Source: Parafrankia sp. EUN1f
GTDB lineage: Bacteria > Actinomycetota > Actinomycetes > Frankiales > Frankiaceae
Direction of reading: 5' to 3'
Length of the DNA stretch: 64,000 nt
Assembly (NCBI RefSeq): GCF_000177675.1
Contig: NZ_ADGX01000004.1
Location: 45,881-109,880 of the forward strand
Made by a program: the position numbers and the translations under genes. Every line of letters starts with the position of its first letter. Position 1 is the stretch's first letter. The notes beneath the pieces are model-generated. The model was not told the DNA's origin and ran no database searches. It saw only the letters and a program-made list of their open reading frames with translations. This document shows, piece by piece, positions 1 to 7,948 of this stretch.

Positions 1-13
1 GTCTTCGTGCTGG

Positions 14-772
14 GTGAGCTTGCCAGGACGAAGGTTTCCCCGTTTTCGAAGGACGGTGATAGCGACGGGTAGGCACTCGGCACCCCCACGGATCGGACCG
101 TCTCGCACGGCCGCTGTCGGCATGACCCTTGCCGCCACGGCGGCGGTTCCCGCGTCACCTGCTCAGGCCGCGGTTCCGGCACCGCCGGTCCGCCTGGCCG
201 TCGAGGTCGGCGCCACCACGGATACGGTCCCGGTGTACGTCGAGCCTCCGACTGTGCCGGTGGTGCGCCCTTCGAAGGCGCCCGTCGTCGAGCCTGAGCC
301 TGAGCCGACGGAAAATCCTGCCCCCACCCAGCCACCCGCACCCGCCGTCGATGTGGCCCCTGTGACGACCGACAATGCACCGGCACCCACTGTCGAGCCT
401 GAGCCGGTCGTGTCCACGGATGACGGCCTGGCGTCGCGGGTTCTGGCCCTGGTTGCCCAGTTCGAGGGCACGCCGTACGTGTACGGCGGGGAGAGCCCCG
501 GGGGGTTCGACTGCTCAGGGCTCGTTCAGTACGTCTTCGGCCTGGCCGGTGTGACCCTGCCCCGGACGACACAGCAGCAGTACGACGCCAGCACCAAAAT
601 CCCCTGGTCGGAGATCAGGCCTGGTGACCTGGTGTTCTTCGGCTCGACGAACGCCATCTACCACGTCGGCATCTACGCCGGGGATGGGACGATGTGGGCG
701 GCCCCACGGCCGGGGAAGACGGTGCAGCTGCAAAAGATCTGGTCGACGAACGTGCACGCTGGACGGTTCTAG
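14..772 (+). CDS. NlpC/P60-family secreted cell-wall hydrolase
   Basis: Probable peptidoglycan endopeptidase of 252 residues. A hydrophobic Ala-rich segment (about residues 30-53, ending in a SPAQA-like site) looks like a signal sequence. A Pro/Val/Glu-rich linker follows (about 70-135), then a C-terminal NlpC/P60 domain with the nucleophile in FDCSGL (Cys167) and the histidine in YHVGIY (His217). I could not assign the third catalytic residue. The GTG at 14 is the first start visible, but the frame is open to the window edge, so the true start may lie further left; an ATG at 122 would shorten the export signal. It sits at the left end of the phage-like block and could be a lysin or a host enzyme. 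Confidence 0.85.
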   Translation: MSLPGRRFPRFRRTVIATGRHSAPPRIGPSRTAAVGMTLAATAAVPASPAQAAVPAPPVRLAVEVGATTDTVPVYVEPPTVPVVRPSKAPVVEPEPEPTENPAPTQPPAPAVDVAPVTTDNAPAPTVEPEPVVSTDDGLASRVLALVAQFEGTPYVYGGESPGGFDCSGLVQYVFGLAGVTLPRTTQQQYDASTKIPWSEIRPGDLVFFGSTNAIYHVGIYAGDGTMWAAPRPGKTVQLQKIWSTNVHAGRF

Positions 773-780
773 AGACACGA

Positions 781-811
781 ACGGGCACCCCTTCGGGGGT
801 GCCCGTTTTTT
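781..811 (+). terminator. Rho-independent terminator after the NlpC/P60 gene
   Basis: An 11-bp perfect stem (ACGGGCACCCC, 781-791, with 796-806) closes a TTCG tetraloop and runs into a tract of Ts ending at 811. It begins 8 nt after the stop codon. Confidence 0.9.
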
Positions 812-834
812 GTGCCCAGATGTGGGCGACTCCT

Positions 835-2016
835 CTACGGGCGTAGCCCCATGTCGGTTGCGAGATCTGCTAGCCCGTTCTCCCTGGCCGTGCGGACCGG
901 TACAACGTCCAGCAGGTCACGGACCACTCGGCGACCAAGACGCTGGTGTTTCAGCCACTCGGGTGCGAGTGACCGCGCTGAGCCAAGGGTTGTCATCGCG
1001 CCCGTGTAGTCCCTCAAAGCAACCTGAGACTCTGCCATGGTCAGTAGGTGACGCTTTCCGGGGGTGCCCCGTAGCTGGACCGCACGACCGATGCGGAGCG
1101 CCGTTTCGGGGTCGCCCATCACGATTGCATTTTCGGATTCGGCGACGGCGATATGCGCCGGACCGAACCGCTTCCGGTAAACCAGGTCGCCACCCAGCCG
1201 GTAGGCAACCGCGCGGGCGAGCGATACCGCCTCCTCGGCCGTGGAAGTGTCGGCATCCCTGCTTGCGGCGGCTGACGCCTGCACGCACAACCGGCCGTAG
1301 ACGTCGAGCCGGTCCCGGTCGGTGCTGGATATCGGAGGTTCGATCATCTGGGCAAGATGTAGTGACGACGTTGCCGCATCGGCGAACCGAGCATGAAGGA
1401 TCATGATCCATGGGGCATGCTCGCCGCAGCGAGCATAGAGCACCGGATCACTTGCGCGCTCCGCGTGGATTAGGGAGCGCTGGACCGCATCCCGAGCCAG
1501 ATCGTCATGGCGGATTTGGATCAAAACCCCCGAAAGGGTTCGATAGGCGAGAGCCGCTATCCGTGACGCTTCGGACGACGGATTGTCTCGTACGTGACGC
1601 TCTACGGCCGGAAGTAGTTCCGTCAGGTCAGCGAGGGTCACATGGTAGTCGCCGCTGTCGTACCCTGCCCGTACACGGTCAATTCGCACCTGTAGATCTT
1701 CTGTCGTTGAAGGGGCTCCGTCCGGTATTCCGTCCGTCCCGAACGCGGGAAAGAGGATTCGTCGGACGTCGAGCAAGGTAGCCGTGTCGCCATTGTCGAA
1801 ATGATCGAGTTCCGTATCCTGACTGAGCAGGTCGGACGTTCTCACGTCCAGCGCGCGAGCAAGCGCGCCGAGCGTGCGCAGCTGAGCGCCGCTCCGCCGG
1901 CCCTGCTCAAGCCTGCGGATGACATCCGCGCTGACGCCGGACCGCTCCGCTAGCTCTTCCTGGGTCATGTTCCGTCGTCTGCGGACTTGCGCAAGTCGTG
2001 TGCCGACGTCATCCAT
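835..2016 (-). CDS. XRE-family transcriptional regulator with long C-terminal domain
   Basis: A 393-residue protein. Residues about 5-60 form a helix-turn-helix of the Xre/SinR type (TQEELAERSGVS, then RRLEQGRR). The remaining 330 residues are helical and may be a TPR-like ligand or peptide sensor, as in many actinomycete XRE regulators. I chose the ATG at 2016 because GGAGAGGGG sits just upstream; an in-frame extension to 2103 lacks a ribosome site. It is convergent with the NlpC/P60 gene and divergent from the small-protein cluster starting at 2275, with inverted repeats between. Phage-state control is possible but not shown. Confidence 0.8.
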   Translation of the reverse strand: MDDVGTRLAQVRRRRNMTQEELAERSGVSADVIRRLEQGRRSGAQLRTLGALARALDVRTSDLLSQDTELDHFDNGDTATLLDVRRILFPAFGTDGIPDGAPSTTEDLQVRIDRVRAGYDSGDYHVTLADLTELLPAVERHVRDNPSSEASRIAALAYRTLSGVLIQIRHDDLARDAVQRSLIHAERASDPVLYARCGEHAPWIMILHARFADAATSSLHLAQMIEPPISSTDRDRLDVYGRLCVQASAAASRDADTSTAEEAVSLARAVAYRLGGDLVYRKRFGPAHIAVAESENAIVMGDPETALRIGRAVQLRGTPGKRHLLTMAESQVALRDYTGAMTTLGSARSLAPEWLKHQRLGRRVVRDLLDVVPVRTARENGLADLATDMGLRP

Positions 2017-2155
2017 GGGATCCCCTCTCCAATAACAAGGGTACGCACGCCCGCACGAGGTAGGGCGCCATGGCCTAGTTGCGCCAAGTGGTCTCGGCAG
2101 CAAGGGGACCGTGTGGCCGTTCCGTCACGCTTGGTGGCCTGTCAGGGTCTGATCA

Positions 2156-2246
2156 GGGCGCACCGGAGCTTGGGGAAGCAACGTGCGATCGGTGCGCCCA
2201 CCTAGACACCCCTGGGCACACTGCCGCCGCCGACGCCGGTGTGCCC
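2156..2246. promoter_or_regulatory. Two inverted repeats in the divergent intergenic region
   Basis: GGGCGCACCG (2156-2165) is matched by its perfect complement at 2190-2199. GGGCACAC (2214-2221) is matched at 2239-2246, with partial pairing extending outward. They lie between the XRE gene and the rightward small genes. They could be operators for the XRE protein or RNA hairpins in the leader of the small-gene cluster. Confidence 0.4.
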
Positions 2247-2274
2247 GGGGGCCCTACAGCGGGGAGGGTGACGG

Positions 2275-2535
2275 GTGCCGTACGTGCGCGTGAGCAGGGG
2301 GTCGGAGGGTAGACCAGAGATCACCTTCCTTGCCTGGCCGCAAGTCATGGCCATGGGCATTGAGAAACTCGTCGCCGAAGCCATATCGGAGCCCGGGGTG
2401 CGCTCCGTCGAGCTGACAGACGACGCAGGCTCTCGGATCATGACCAGAGAGAAGCCCATCGCCGGAAGCGCGGTACGCCGCGAACGCGCCTTCCTCGGAA
2501 GGCACGCCATGCCGGCGGCACCGGACCGCCCATGA
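2275..2535 (+). CDS. Small phage-like protein, paralog family 1 (member a)
   Basis: An 86-residue protein of unknown function with a GTG start behind a GGGGAGGGTGAC ribosome site. Its layout is a short beta strand (YVRVSRG), a helix (about residues 28-40), then VRSVELTDDAGS. The same pattern recurs in the genes at 2532, 2717 and 3109. Its stop overlaps the next start (ATGA), so the genes are probably translationally coupled. The C-terminal 20 residues are basic. Confidence 0.6.
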   Translation: MPYVRVSRGSEGRPEITFLAWPQVMAMGIEKLVAEAISEPGVRSVELTDDAGSRIMTREKPIAGSAVRRERAFLGRHAMPAAPDRP

Positions 2536-2729
2536 TGGTCATCCTGACGTACCTGGACAGTCGAGAGCCGACGTCGACGATGGTCAGCTCTGACGTGCTC
2601 CGCCACGCAGACCTGCCGGCACTAGCAAGCCGCCTAGTCAGCTCACTACCCCGGGCTGCGCGGGTCCGCATCCTCGACGCCAACGGCGAACCCCTGGCCG
2701 ACACAGGCGGCGTGCCATGCCCTACCTGA
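2532..2729 (+). CDS. Small phage-like protein, paralog family 1 (member b)
   Basis: A 65-residue protein sharing the strand-helix-strand pattern of its neighbours: MVILTYLDS, then DLPALASRLVSSLP, then RVRILDANGEPL. The ATG overlaps the stop of the preceding gene, and its own 3' end overlaps the next gene by 13 nt. I do not recognise a known family. Confidence 0.6.
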   Translation: MMVILTYLDSREPTSTMVSSDVLRHADLPALASRLVSSLPRAARVRILDANGEPLADTGGVPCPT

Positions 2730-2917
2730 ACATCGTGGGCGCCCCCGGCACGGCCGGGGCCATCTTCTACGTCCCCGCCTGGCGGACGACGCGGGATGTC
2801 GACCTGCCGGACGTCGTCCGTCGGGCCCTGGCGGAAGACCCGACCGTGACCCGCGTCGAGATCCTCTCTGACAGCTACGGCCTTACCGAGACGGTCACCC
2901 GTGACGGCGAACGGTAG
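2717..2917 (+). CDS. Small phage-like protein, paralog family 1 (member c)
   Basis: A 66-residue protein: MPYLNIVGAPG, FYVPAWRTTR, a helix starting at VDLPDVVRRAL, then VTRVEILSDSYG. It is the clearest match to its upstream neighbour, sharing the DLP helix start and the V-x-I-L-D/S strand. Function unknown; its position in a run of overlapping genes suggests co-expression. Confidence 0.6.
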   Translation: MPYLNIVGAPGTAGAIFYVPAWRTTRDVDLPDVVRRALAEDPTVTRVEILSDSYGLTETVTRDGER

Positions 2918-3098
2918 TCGGATGCGCCAGGACAGTCCGACCGGGGCCGAAGGGGTGCCCGTTCCTCGTACGGCCAGCGGCCTACCGGTCCGTGCTCCAA
3001 CGACGATCCCCCATCCTGAGATAGAGGTATTCGATATCGGCAGGGTTGATCTCGTTGCGTTGCAGCGGGTCGCTGACTGTCTCCACGACCTCGACTGA
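2901..3098 (+). CDS. Possible small protein, uncertain
   Basis: A 65-codon frame from a GTG overlapping the preceding gene by 17 nt. The first half is low-complexity. The second half (EIEVFDIGRVDLVALQRVADCL) looks more protein-like. It lacks the family pattern of its neighbours and may be spurious, but without it there is a gap in an otherwise compact cluster. Confidence 0.3.
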   Translation: MTANGSRMRQDSPTGAEGVPVPRTASGLPVRAPTTIPHPEIEVFDIGRVDLVALQRVADCLHDLD

Positions 3099-3108
3099 CG
3101 GGCGAGCA

Positions 3109-3342
3109 GTGCTGTACGTCGTCGTTGAGCGCGACAACGAAAGACCTGTCGAGCATTTCCTACCGCCGAGTTCCGTGGAGGGACTCACCTTAAGGGCGAT
3201 CGCCGAAGCGACGCTAGAACAGCATTCGGCCTGTTGCGTGACAATTCTCAACGAGGGCCGGGACTCCATTTACGAGATTAAACGCCACGCGCCGAAGGCC
3301 ACGGCGCGCATGAGCGTGTCAAAATTCAGCTTCACCAAATAG
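3109..3342 (+). CDS. Small phage-like protein, paralog family 1 (member d)
   Basis: A 77-residue protein read from GTG 3109 (LYVVVERDN, then GLTLRAIAEATLEQ, then CCVTILNEGRDS). An upstream ATG at 3046 gives an unrelated N-terminal extension. The strand-helix-strand layout matches the genes at 2275, 2532 and 2717. It is the last gene before the bidirectional terminator. Confidence 0.55.
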   Translation: MLYVVVERDNERPVEHFLPPSSVEGLTLRAIAEATLEQHSACCVTILNEGRDSIYEIKRHAPKATARMSVSKFSFTK

Positions 3343-3394
3343 GCCGCATACTGCGGCAATGGTTGCCGCAGGGCGAGCCGTGACCCCAAACGAA

Positions 3395-3422
3395 AAAAGG
3401 CGGCCCCGAAGGGCCGCCTTTT
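3395..3422. terminator. Bidirectional terminator between convergent operons
   Basis: A perfect 12-bp stem AAAAGGCGGCCC / GGGCCGCCTTTT with a CGAA loop. There are As on the left and Ts on the right, so it can stop transcription from both the rightward small-gene cluster and the long leftward operon. Confidence 0.9.
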
Positions 3423-3423
3423 C

Positions 3424-3834
3424 TCATGGGGCGATGATCCGACATCCGGGCCAGACGACCTGCGCCACACCGGCAGCACGGATCAGCTTCTGGCACCAGG
3501 CGCACGGCTCGGTGGTGAGGTACAGCGTCGAGCCTTCCGTGTCCTGCCGACCGTCCGCGTACAACAGCGCGTTCGCCTCCGCATGGGTGGCGATGCAGTC
3601 GTCATACGGGCTGCCGGCAGGCACCTCGACTGTGGTCTTCCGCCCGCGCGGGCAGGCGCCCGCCAGACATCCGGGCCGCCCTGGCGCCGTGCCGTTGTAC
3701 CCCGTCGAGCGGACGCGGGAGCCCTTGACCAGCACCGCGCCAACCTGCCGGCGGGTGCAGTCGCCCCGGGCGGCAACCGCCCGTGCGATGTCGAGGAAGT
3801 AGGTATCCCAGTCCGGCCGGTCAGGCGACGGCAA
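3424..3834 (-). CDS. Deoxycytidylate deaminase (dCMP deaminase family)
   Basis: A 136-residue zinc deaminase converting dCMP to dUMP, which feeds thymidylate synthesis. The zinc site is visible as HAEAN (His84, Glu86) and PCAWC (Cys111, Cys114), and the N-terminal WDTYFLDIARAVA with GDCTRRQVGAVLV is typical of the family. The start is TTG 3834, overlapping the upstream stop. It is the last gene of the leftward operon; together with ThyX and the ribonucleotide reductase upstream it forms a phage nucleotide-supply module. Confidence 0.92.
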   Translation of the reverse strand: MPSPDRPDWDTYFLDIARAVAARGDCTRRQVGAVLVKGSRVRSTGYNGTAPGRPGCLAGACPRGRKTTVEVPAGSPYDDCIATHAEANALLYADGRQDTEGSTLYLTTEPCAWCQKLIRAAGVAQVVWPGCRIIAP

Positions 3835-4048
3835 CGGCCAACCTCGACGGATAGGCGCGCCTGATCTCGCCTGCCTGGTAGGTGGCCCATCCGTCGGTCG
3901 GTTCGTCGAGGATCATGATTTTTGTGGTCTTGGCCCCGACCTCGACGATCGACACCCTGAGCATGTATGCAGCGCTGATGCCGGTCGGCATGGCATAGAT
4001 GGCTTCGAGCCCTGGTCTCAGCTCGACGCCGCGGGCGTCACACAGCAT
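3821..4048 (-). CDS. Small phage-like protein, paralog family 2 (member a)
   Basis: A 75-residue protein with the pattern CDARGVELRPGLEAIY, then RVSIVEVGAKTTKIMIL. This recurs in the genes at 4038 and 4911. The predicted all-beta small fold suggests an SH3- or KOW-like domain, which is inference. ATG 4048 is preceded by GGGG; a TTG 12 nt earlier is also possible. Confidence 0.6.
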   Translation of the reverse strand: MLCDARGVELRPGLEAIYAMPTGISAAYMLRVSIVEVGAKTTKIMILDEPTDGWATYQAGEIRRAYPSRLAVAVA

Positions 4049-4286
4049 CGGCGACCCCAACGACGGTCAGGTTCTCCGTGGCTACCGTGACTTCCTTCGG
4101 CTCGACGGTGCGAAGCCGGTAGAGGTACTGCCGCAGCCTGAGCACGCGGGTTGCCTTCGGCCCGACCTCGACAACCCTTGCCTCCGTGATCCACTGGGCG
4201 GAGCCCTGCCGCCCCGGGTAGATGACCAGGGAGCCCCCGACGATCGGCGAGCCTCTCCAGTCGGTCACCTGGTCGTCCGTGGTCAC
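4038..4286 (-). CDS. Small phage-like protein, paralog family 2 (member b)
   Basis: An 82-residue protein: DWRGSPIVGGSLVIYPG, then ARVVEVGPKATRVLRLR. It is clearly similar to the genes at 3821 and 4911 (D-x-RG, G-S-x-I, VVEVG-x-K-x-T). The GTG start overlaps the previous stop. No known function. Confidence 0.65.
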   Translation of the reverse strand: MTTDDQVTDWRGSPIVGGSLVIYPGRQGSAQWITEARVVEVGPKATRVLRLRQYLYRLRTVEPKEVTVATENLTVVGVADAV

Positions 4287-4534
4287 ACGGCCACCGCGGC
4301 GCGGGTGGTGTTCCGCCATTCGACGAGGGCCAGGCGCACGGCGCCCATGAACGTCGTGCCTTCCGGCAGCGCCGCGCGGTAGACCCATCCGCCGTAGCTC
4401 TCCGTCGAGCCGGTCATGACGATGACGTCCCCATGGCGCGTGAGCAGCGCGCAGAACTTCACACCGTCGGCCAGGCCCTCGACGCCTTCGCTGTGGTCGG
4501 GGCCGTCGGGCAGGTTGGTGTATTCGAGCTTCAT
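4283..4534 (-). CDS. Hypothetical phage protein
   Basis: An 83-residue protein from ATG 4534, beginning MKLEYTNLPDGPDHSEGVEG and ending with an alpha-helical LALVEWRNTT segment. It is coupled on both sides by 4-nt overlaps. I recognise no family. Confidence 0.6.
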   Translation of the reverse strand: MKLEYTNLPDGPDHSEGVEGLADGVKFCALLTRHGDVIVMTGSTESYGGWVYRAALPEGTTFMGAVRLALVEWRNTTRAAVAV

Positions 4535-4914
4535 ACAGACTCCCAAGATTCGGTAACGGGGATGCCCGCCGCGCGGGCAAGACGTACACAGTTCGAGGTG
4601 CCGCGGTTGCCCGCACCACGCTTGTAGAAGGCGAGACAGATATCCGCCCCGCTGGCGACCATCCGGGCGTTGCGCTCCGGCCCTGCGGCCCTTCCACGGG
4701 TGTCCCAGTCGGCCGTGAAAACCTCGACGTGGACCTTCGAGCCGAGACGGGTCACCGCCTCCGCCCAATGCCGAGCGAGGAAATCCGCCCCGGTGGGGCA
4801 GTCACCCACGACCAGGGTTAGGGGTGTTGGTGCGGTCGCATGCTCTTCGAAGAGGGCCCGATAGACGATGCTCCCGGTGACGATGTCGCGGGAGCCGGTT
4901 ACAAGGACTCTCAA
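4531..4914 (-). CDS. SLOG/YspA-like nucleotide-binding protein (DUF2493 type)
   Basis: A 127-residue protein beginning LRVLVTGSRDI, with VVGDCPTGADFLARHWAE in the middle and GAGNRGTSNCVRLARAAG near the end. The GSR and GxxxGAD signatures match the SLOG superfamily of Rossmann-like proteins that bind nucleotide-derived ligands and are frequent in phages. A TTG start overlaps the upstream TGA. The actual ligand is unknown. Confidence 0.8.
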   Translation of the reverse strand: MRVLVTGSRDIVTGSIVYRALFEEHATAPTPLTLVVGDCPTGADFLARHWAEAVTRLGSKVHVEVFTADWDTRGRAAGPERNARMVASGADICLAFYKRGAGNRGTSNCVRLARAAGIPVTESWESV

Positions 4915-5132
4915 TCCGTCTCGCCTGGCAGGCGGTCAATGACGGTAACCCGGAACGGGAATAGGCCGTTGGTACGCCCCGGGTTCCGCTCGTCGCCGGC
5001 AACGTCCGCCTGTGCGGAAATTCGGCCACCCTTAATGCCGATGACCTTGCCGAGTCGGGGCGATGGGTAGTAGCCGCCCGACCAGAGAATCCGGGAACCG
5101 ATTTCGATCGGCACGCCTCTCCAGTCAAGCAT
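4911..5132 (-). CDS. Small phage-like protein, paralog family 2 (member c)
   Basis: A 73-residue protein, LDWRGVPIEIGSRILWSGG, then RLGKVIGIKGGRISAQ. It shares the DWRG-x-P-I-x-x-GS signature with the gene at 4038. ATG 5132 has GGGGGCGG just upstream and overlaps the ThyX stop; ATG 5144 is an alternative without a ribosome site. Confidence 0.65.
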   Translation of the reverse strand: MLDWRGVPIEIGSRILWSGGYYPSPRLGKVIGIKGGRISAQADVAGDERNPGRTNGLFPFRVTVIDRLPGETD

Positions 5133-5832
5133 TTCCGCCCCCATTGTCGTTGTCGGTCATGTCCTGGTAGAGAGCCGGGGCGATGGCGCGGAGTTCACGC
5201 AGCAGCATTCCGGCAAGGTCCCTGATCTCACGGTCGGCCCCGGGCGCGGCGCGCTTTCGGATGACCTCACGCCAGGAACGATGGTTTCCTGTGACAACGA
5301 TCCTTGTTTCGGTCATGTTCGGCAGGACAGCCCGCGCGGCTGACCGCGCCTTTTTCCGGGTCCATCCATGCTCGACGGTGAGGCGATCAACGATCGTCTC
5401 GTAGGAATCCAGTGCGCCCCGGGCTGCGTCGTTCAGGATTACAAGAACCTCCCTGTCTTCGATATCCCGAAGATCGGGCGGAACGATCACGAACGCTTCC
5501 GACTCGTCTACATATCGCTGAGACTGGACGGAGAACGACAGATGTCTGTGCCTGGTCAGTTCGGTGAGAAGGGAACGGCTGACCGATGTCAGCCGGAACG
5601 TCACTGTCGCGTGCTCGAAGACGCTTTCATGGCCCTGGTCGATCAGGTGGCCGATGTACCCATGGTTCGTGCGCCCTGCCGGATTGGTCCAGGACTGGTA
5701 ACACTCGCGTCCGGCGAACTCCGTCAGTAGGTGAGCGTCCGGAAGGCTCGCCAGTGTGCGCAGGCCTTCGGCTCGTACCGCCTCGAAGAATCCGGGCGTG
5801 ACCACGGTGTGAGCGATGATCGTAGCTTTCAA
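5125..5832 (-). CDS. thyX: FAD-dependent thymidylate synthase ThyX
   Basis: Makes dTMP from dUMP using methylene-tetrahydrofolate, FAD and NADPH. The ThyX signature RHRHLSFSVQSQRY is intact, as are FAGRECYQSW and HESVFEHATVTF. I place the start at TTG 5832, which has GAGAGGGACGG upstream and begins just after the reductase stop. An ATG at 5889 would add 19 atypical residues and overlap the reductase. It belongs with the reductase and dCMP deaminase in one operon, a common phage arrangement for dTTP supply. Confidence 0.93.
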   Translation of the reverse strand: MKATIIAHTVVTPGFFEAVRAEGLRTLASLPDAHLLTEFAGRECYQSWTNPAGRTNHGYIGHLIDQGHESVFEHATVTFRLTSVSRSLLTELTRHRHLSFSVQSQRYVDESEAFVIVPPDLRDIEDREVLVILNDAARGALDSYETIVDRLTVEHGWTRKKARSAARAVLPNMTETRIVVTGNHRSWREVIRKRAAPGADREIRDLAGMLLRELRAIAPALYQDMTDNDNGGGNA

Positions 5833-5842
5833 ACCGTCCCTC

Positions 5843-7948
5843 TCAGATCGGGCAGGCGCCGGAGGCGCAATTCTCATCGAAACCGTCATCCACAGCCTTG
5901 AACGTGGCAGCCTCGTACTCTTCCGCCGTGATCCGTTCGTAGGGCGCCTGCGCCCGCGAACCGTCGAGCATGACCGTTGTGCCCTTCAAACTCCGAAGGG
6001 CAGGCGCCATGGTGTCGATGAATTCGCGGACACGGTCCGGGGCTGGCAGTACGTTGGAATGTCCAAGGGCAAGCGCGATGCCCTGCTCGCGGTCCGGCTC
6101 GACGTTAACCGTGAAACTCACTGCGTTATCGGCGAAACATTCCTGAACCATGGCCTGCACGGAGAGCATGTCATGCAGGCTGATTTCGTTCGCCGCCTCG
6201 ACGATGGACGGGTCACCGCCTGCGGCGATGACTTCGGCGACCAGGGGGTCACGGGTTGGGATGGAAACGACCAGCGTTCGGGGGCTGTAGATGCACGGCT
6301 CGACGGTGTGGCCGGCGTCGTGCAGCGCCTCGACTTCCGCAGCCTCCCGGGGGTCGTCGAGGCCGTAGCGGATGCGCCTGACGAATTCCCGGGCGTAGAT
6401 GGGATGCCACCCTTCGCTGCGTCCGGGCAGTTTCGCCACGGTTCCCGTGGGTGCCACGGTGGTGCATTTGACGGGCTCCGGGATTCGCAGGGCGAAGGCG
6501 TATTCACGTGCCTCGGCCCGTACCGTGTCCTGCATTGCCCGAAGGAAGTGCCGTGTCGGGTAGTCCTGCCAGGATTTCGAGTAGCGAATGCCTCGCTTGA
6601 CCAACCAGCCCTGGGCGCCGAAGTGCCCGACACCGATTCGCCGGTTACGTGCCACCACTTCGGCCTGCGCCTTCGAGGTGATGTCACCGAACGTCGCCCT
6701 GATCAGGAATCGGGTCATGAGCCGGTGCGCTTCGAGGCACGCCGCGTGGTCGTAGAACCCCTGTTTGTCGACGAACGCGTCAAGGTTGACATGGCCCAAA
6801 TTGCAGTTTTCCCACGCTTCGAGCGCGATTTCCCCGCAAGGGTTGGTGGCGATCACTTCGCCTACCTCGCCATGGGCGGACAGGGAGGAATTCCAGAGCC
6901 CCGGCTCACCGTTGGTCAGCATGCCGGTAACGACCTGTTCCAGGACGGCCATAGCTTCGATCCGTCGAGGGTGGAAGTCGTCATTCACCGCAGCCACAAA
7001 ATCGTCGTCGATCTCGACGGATATATTCGTGGTCCAGTGCGCCCCCGGATCGCTCTTGCAGGCGATGAACTCGCGAATGTGTGGGTCTTGCCAGTGAACG
7101 ATGGACATGCGCGCGGAGCGCCGGACGTTGCCGCTCACAACACATTCGGCTATCGCCTGGTCAATCTCCATCGCGTCCAGAGGTTCAATGGCGCCGAAGC
7201 CCTCCACGGCGCAGCCCGACAAGATTTCGGCCGTGCGTAGAAGCATTCGCGCCAGCGGTGCCGGCCCGGAGGCCGTGCCACCGAACGCCTTAATGGGCGC
7301 CCCGCGGAAGCGGATGCGGGAGACGTCCACGACGATGGGACCGGCCTGGCCCCCGGCAAGGTGGTGGTTTAGCTCAGCTCGGCGGAGGACGAGCGCTAGC
7401 GCGTCCGCCCATCCCTCCCGGGAGTCCTCCACGTCGACATCTGCCACGGCGTCCGCCGTGAAGACCGTAGACAGAAGGCCACCGTCTCGCAGCTCCGCAT
7501 AGTCAGGATGCGCGTCGTTGCACACAACGTGAACCTCAACGGGCGACACGATGCTGTATCGGCAGGTAAAGCGGCTGGAGTAGTTTGCCCCTACGCCCCC
7601 GCCTTCAGCCAAGCGAAGATACGTAAACACGAAATGCTCGGCGAGATCGCTGACCCATCCGGACACATGGCAGTTGAAAAGATACTGCCGGCCCGGAACC
7701 CCGGACATTTTCAGATGCCGACCTGCCGGAAGAATCTTGAAGGTGTAGATCAGGCTGTGGATCCTATCCGCCTCTTGCCGGATCTCCCGGGGCCACTTCT
7801 CAGGCTCGCCGTAGACGAGCATCAGGTTTCCCGTTACGACGCGGGAAACGGTGGCCTCCCAGTCTTCATGTCCGCCGGTCGGCAACGGTCGGCTGTAGGT
7901 TCTCCTGTAGACCTCCGGCCCGGTGGGCCCCCATTTCGGGTCGCTCAA
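5843..7948 (-). CDS. nrdJ: Class II (adenosylcobalamin-dependent) ribonucleotide reductase
   Basis: A 701-residue single-chain reductase resembling the monomeric B12-dependent ribonucleoside triphosphate reductase. FNCHVS (Cys93) and NPCGEI (369-374, with the radical-bearing Cys371) are present, and the C-terminal CASGAC supplies the re-reducing cysteine pair. It would convert NTPs to dNTPs without oxygen or a second subunit, but needs host B12. The start is TTG 7948 overlapping the upstream stop, with AGGAG in front. Lytic-type phages often carry such genes; prophages do so less often. Confidence 0.92.
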   Translation of the reverse strand: MSDPKWGPTGPEVYRRTYSRPLPTGGHEDWEATVSRVVTGNLMLVYGEPEKWPREIRQEADRIHSLIYTFKILPAGRHLKMSGVPGRQYLFNCHVSGWVSDLAEHFVFTYLRLAEGGGVGANYSSRFTCRYSIVSPVEVHVVCNDAHPDYAELRDGGLLSTVFTADAVADVDVEDSREGWADALALVLRRAELNHHLAGGQAGPIVVDVSRIRFRGAPIKAFGGTASGPAPLARMLLRTAEILSGCAVEGFGAIEPLDAMEIDQAIAECVVSGNVRRSARMSIVHWQDPHIREFIACKSDPGAHWTTNISVEIDDDFVAAVNDDFHPRRIEAMAVLEQVVTGMLTNGEPGLWNSSLSAHGEVGEVIATNPCGEIALEAWENCNLGHVNLDAFVDKQGFYDHAACLEAHRLMTRFLIRATFGDITSKAQAEVVARNRRIGVGHFGAQGWLVKRGIRYSKSWQDYPTRHFLRAMQDTVRAEAREYAFALRIPEPVKCTTVAPTGTVAKLPGRSEGWHPIYAREFVRRIRYGLDDPREAAEVEALHDAGHTVEPCIYSPRTLVVSIPTRDPLVAEVIAAGGDPSIVEAANEISLHDMLSVQAMVQECFADNAVSFTVNVEPDREQGIALALGHSNVLPAPDRVREFIDTMAPALRSLKGTTVMLDGSRAQAPYERITAEEYEAATFKAVDDGFDENCASGACPI

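Noticed and set aside
2982..3269. Leftward frame opposite the small-protein cluster
   Set aside because: No ribosome site or recognisable pattern; it would overlap the better-supported rightward family.
5816..7240. Rightward open frame opposite the ribonucleotide reductase
   Set aside because: No domains; the leftward gene contains all expected active-site motifs.
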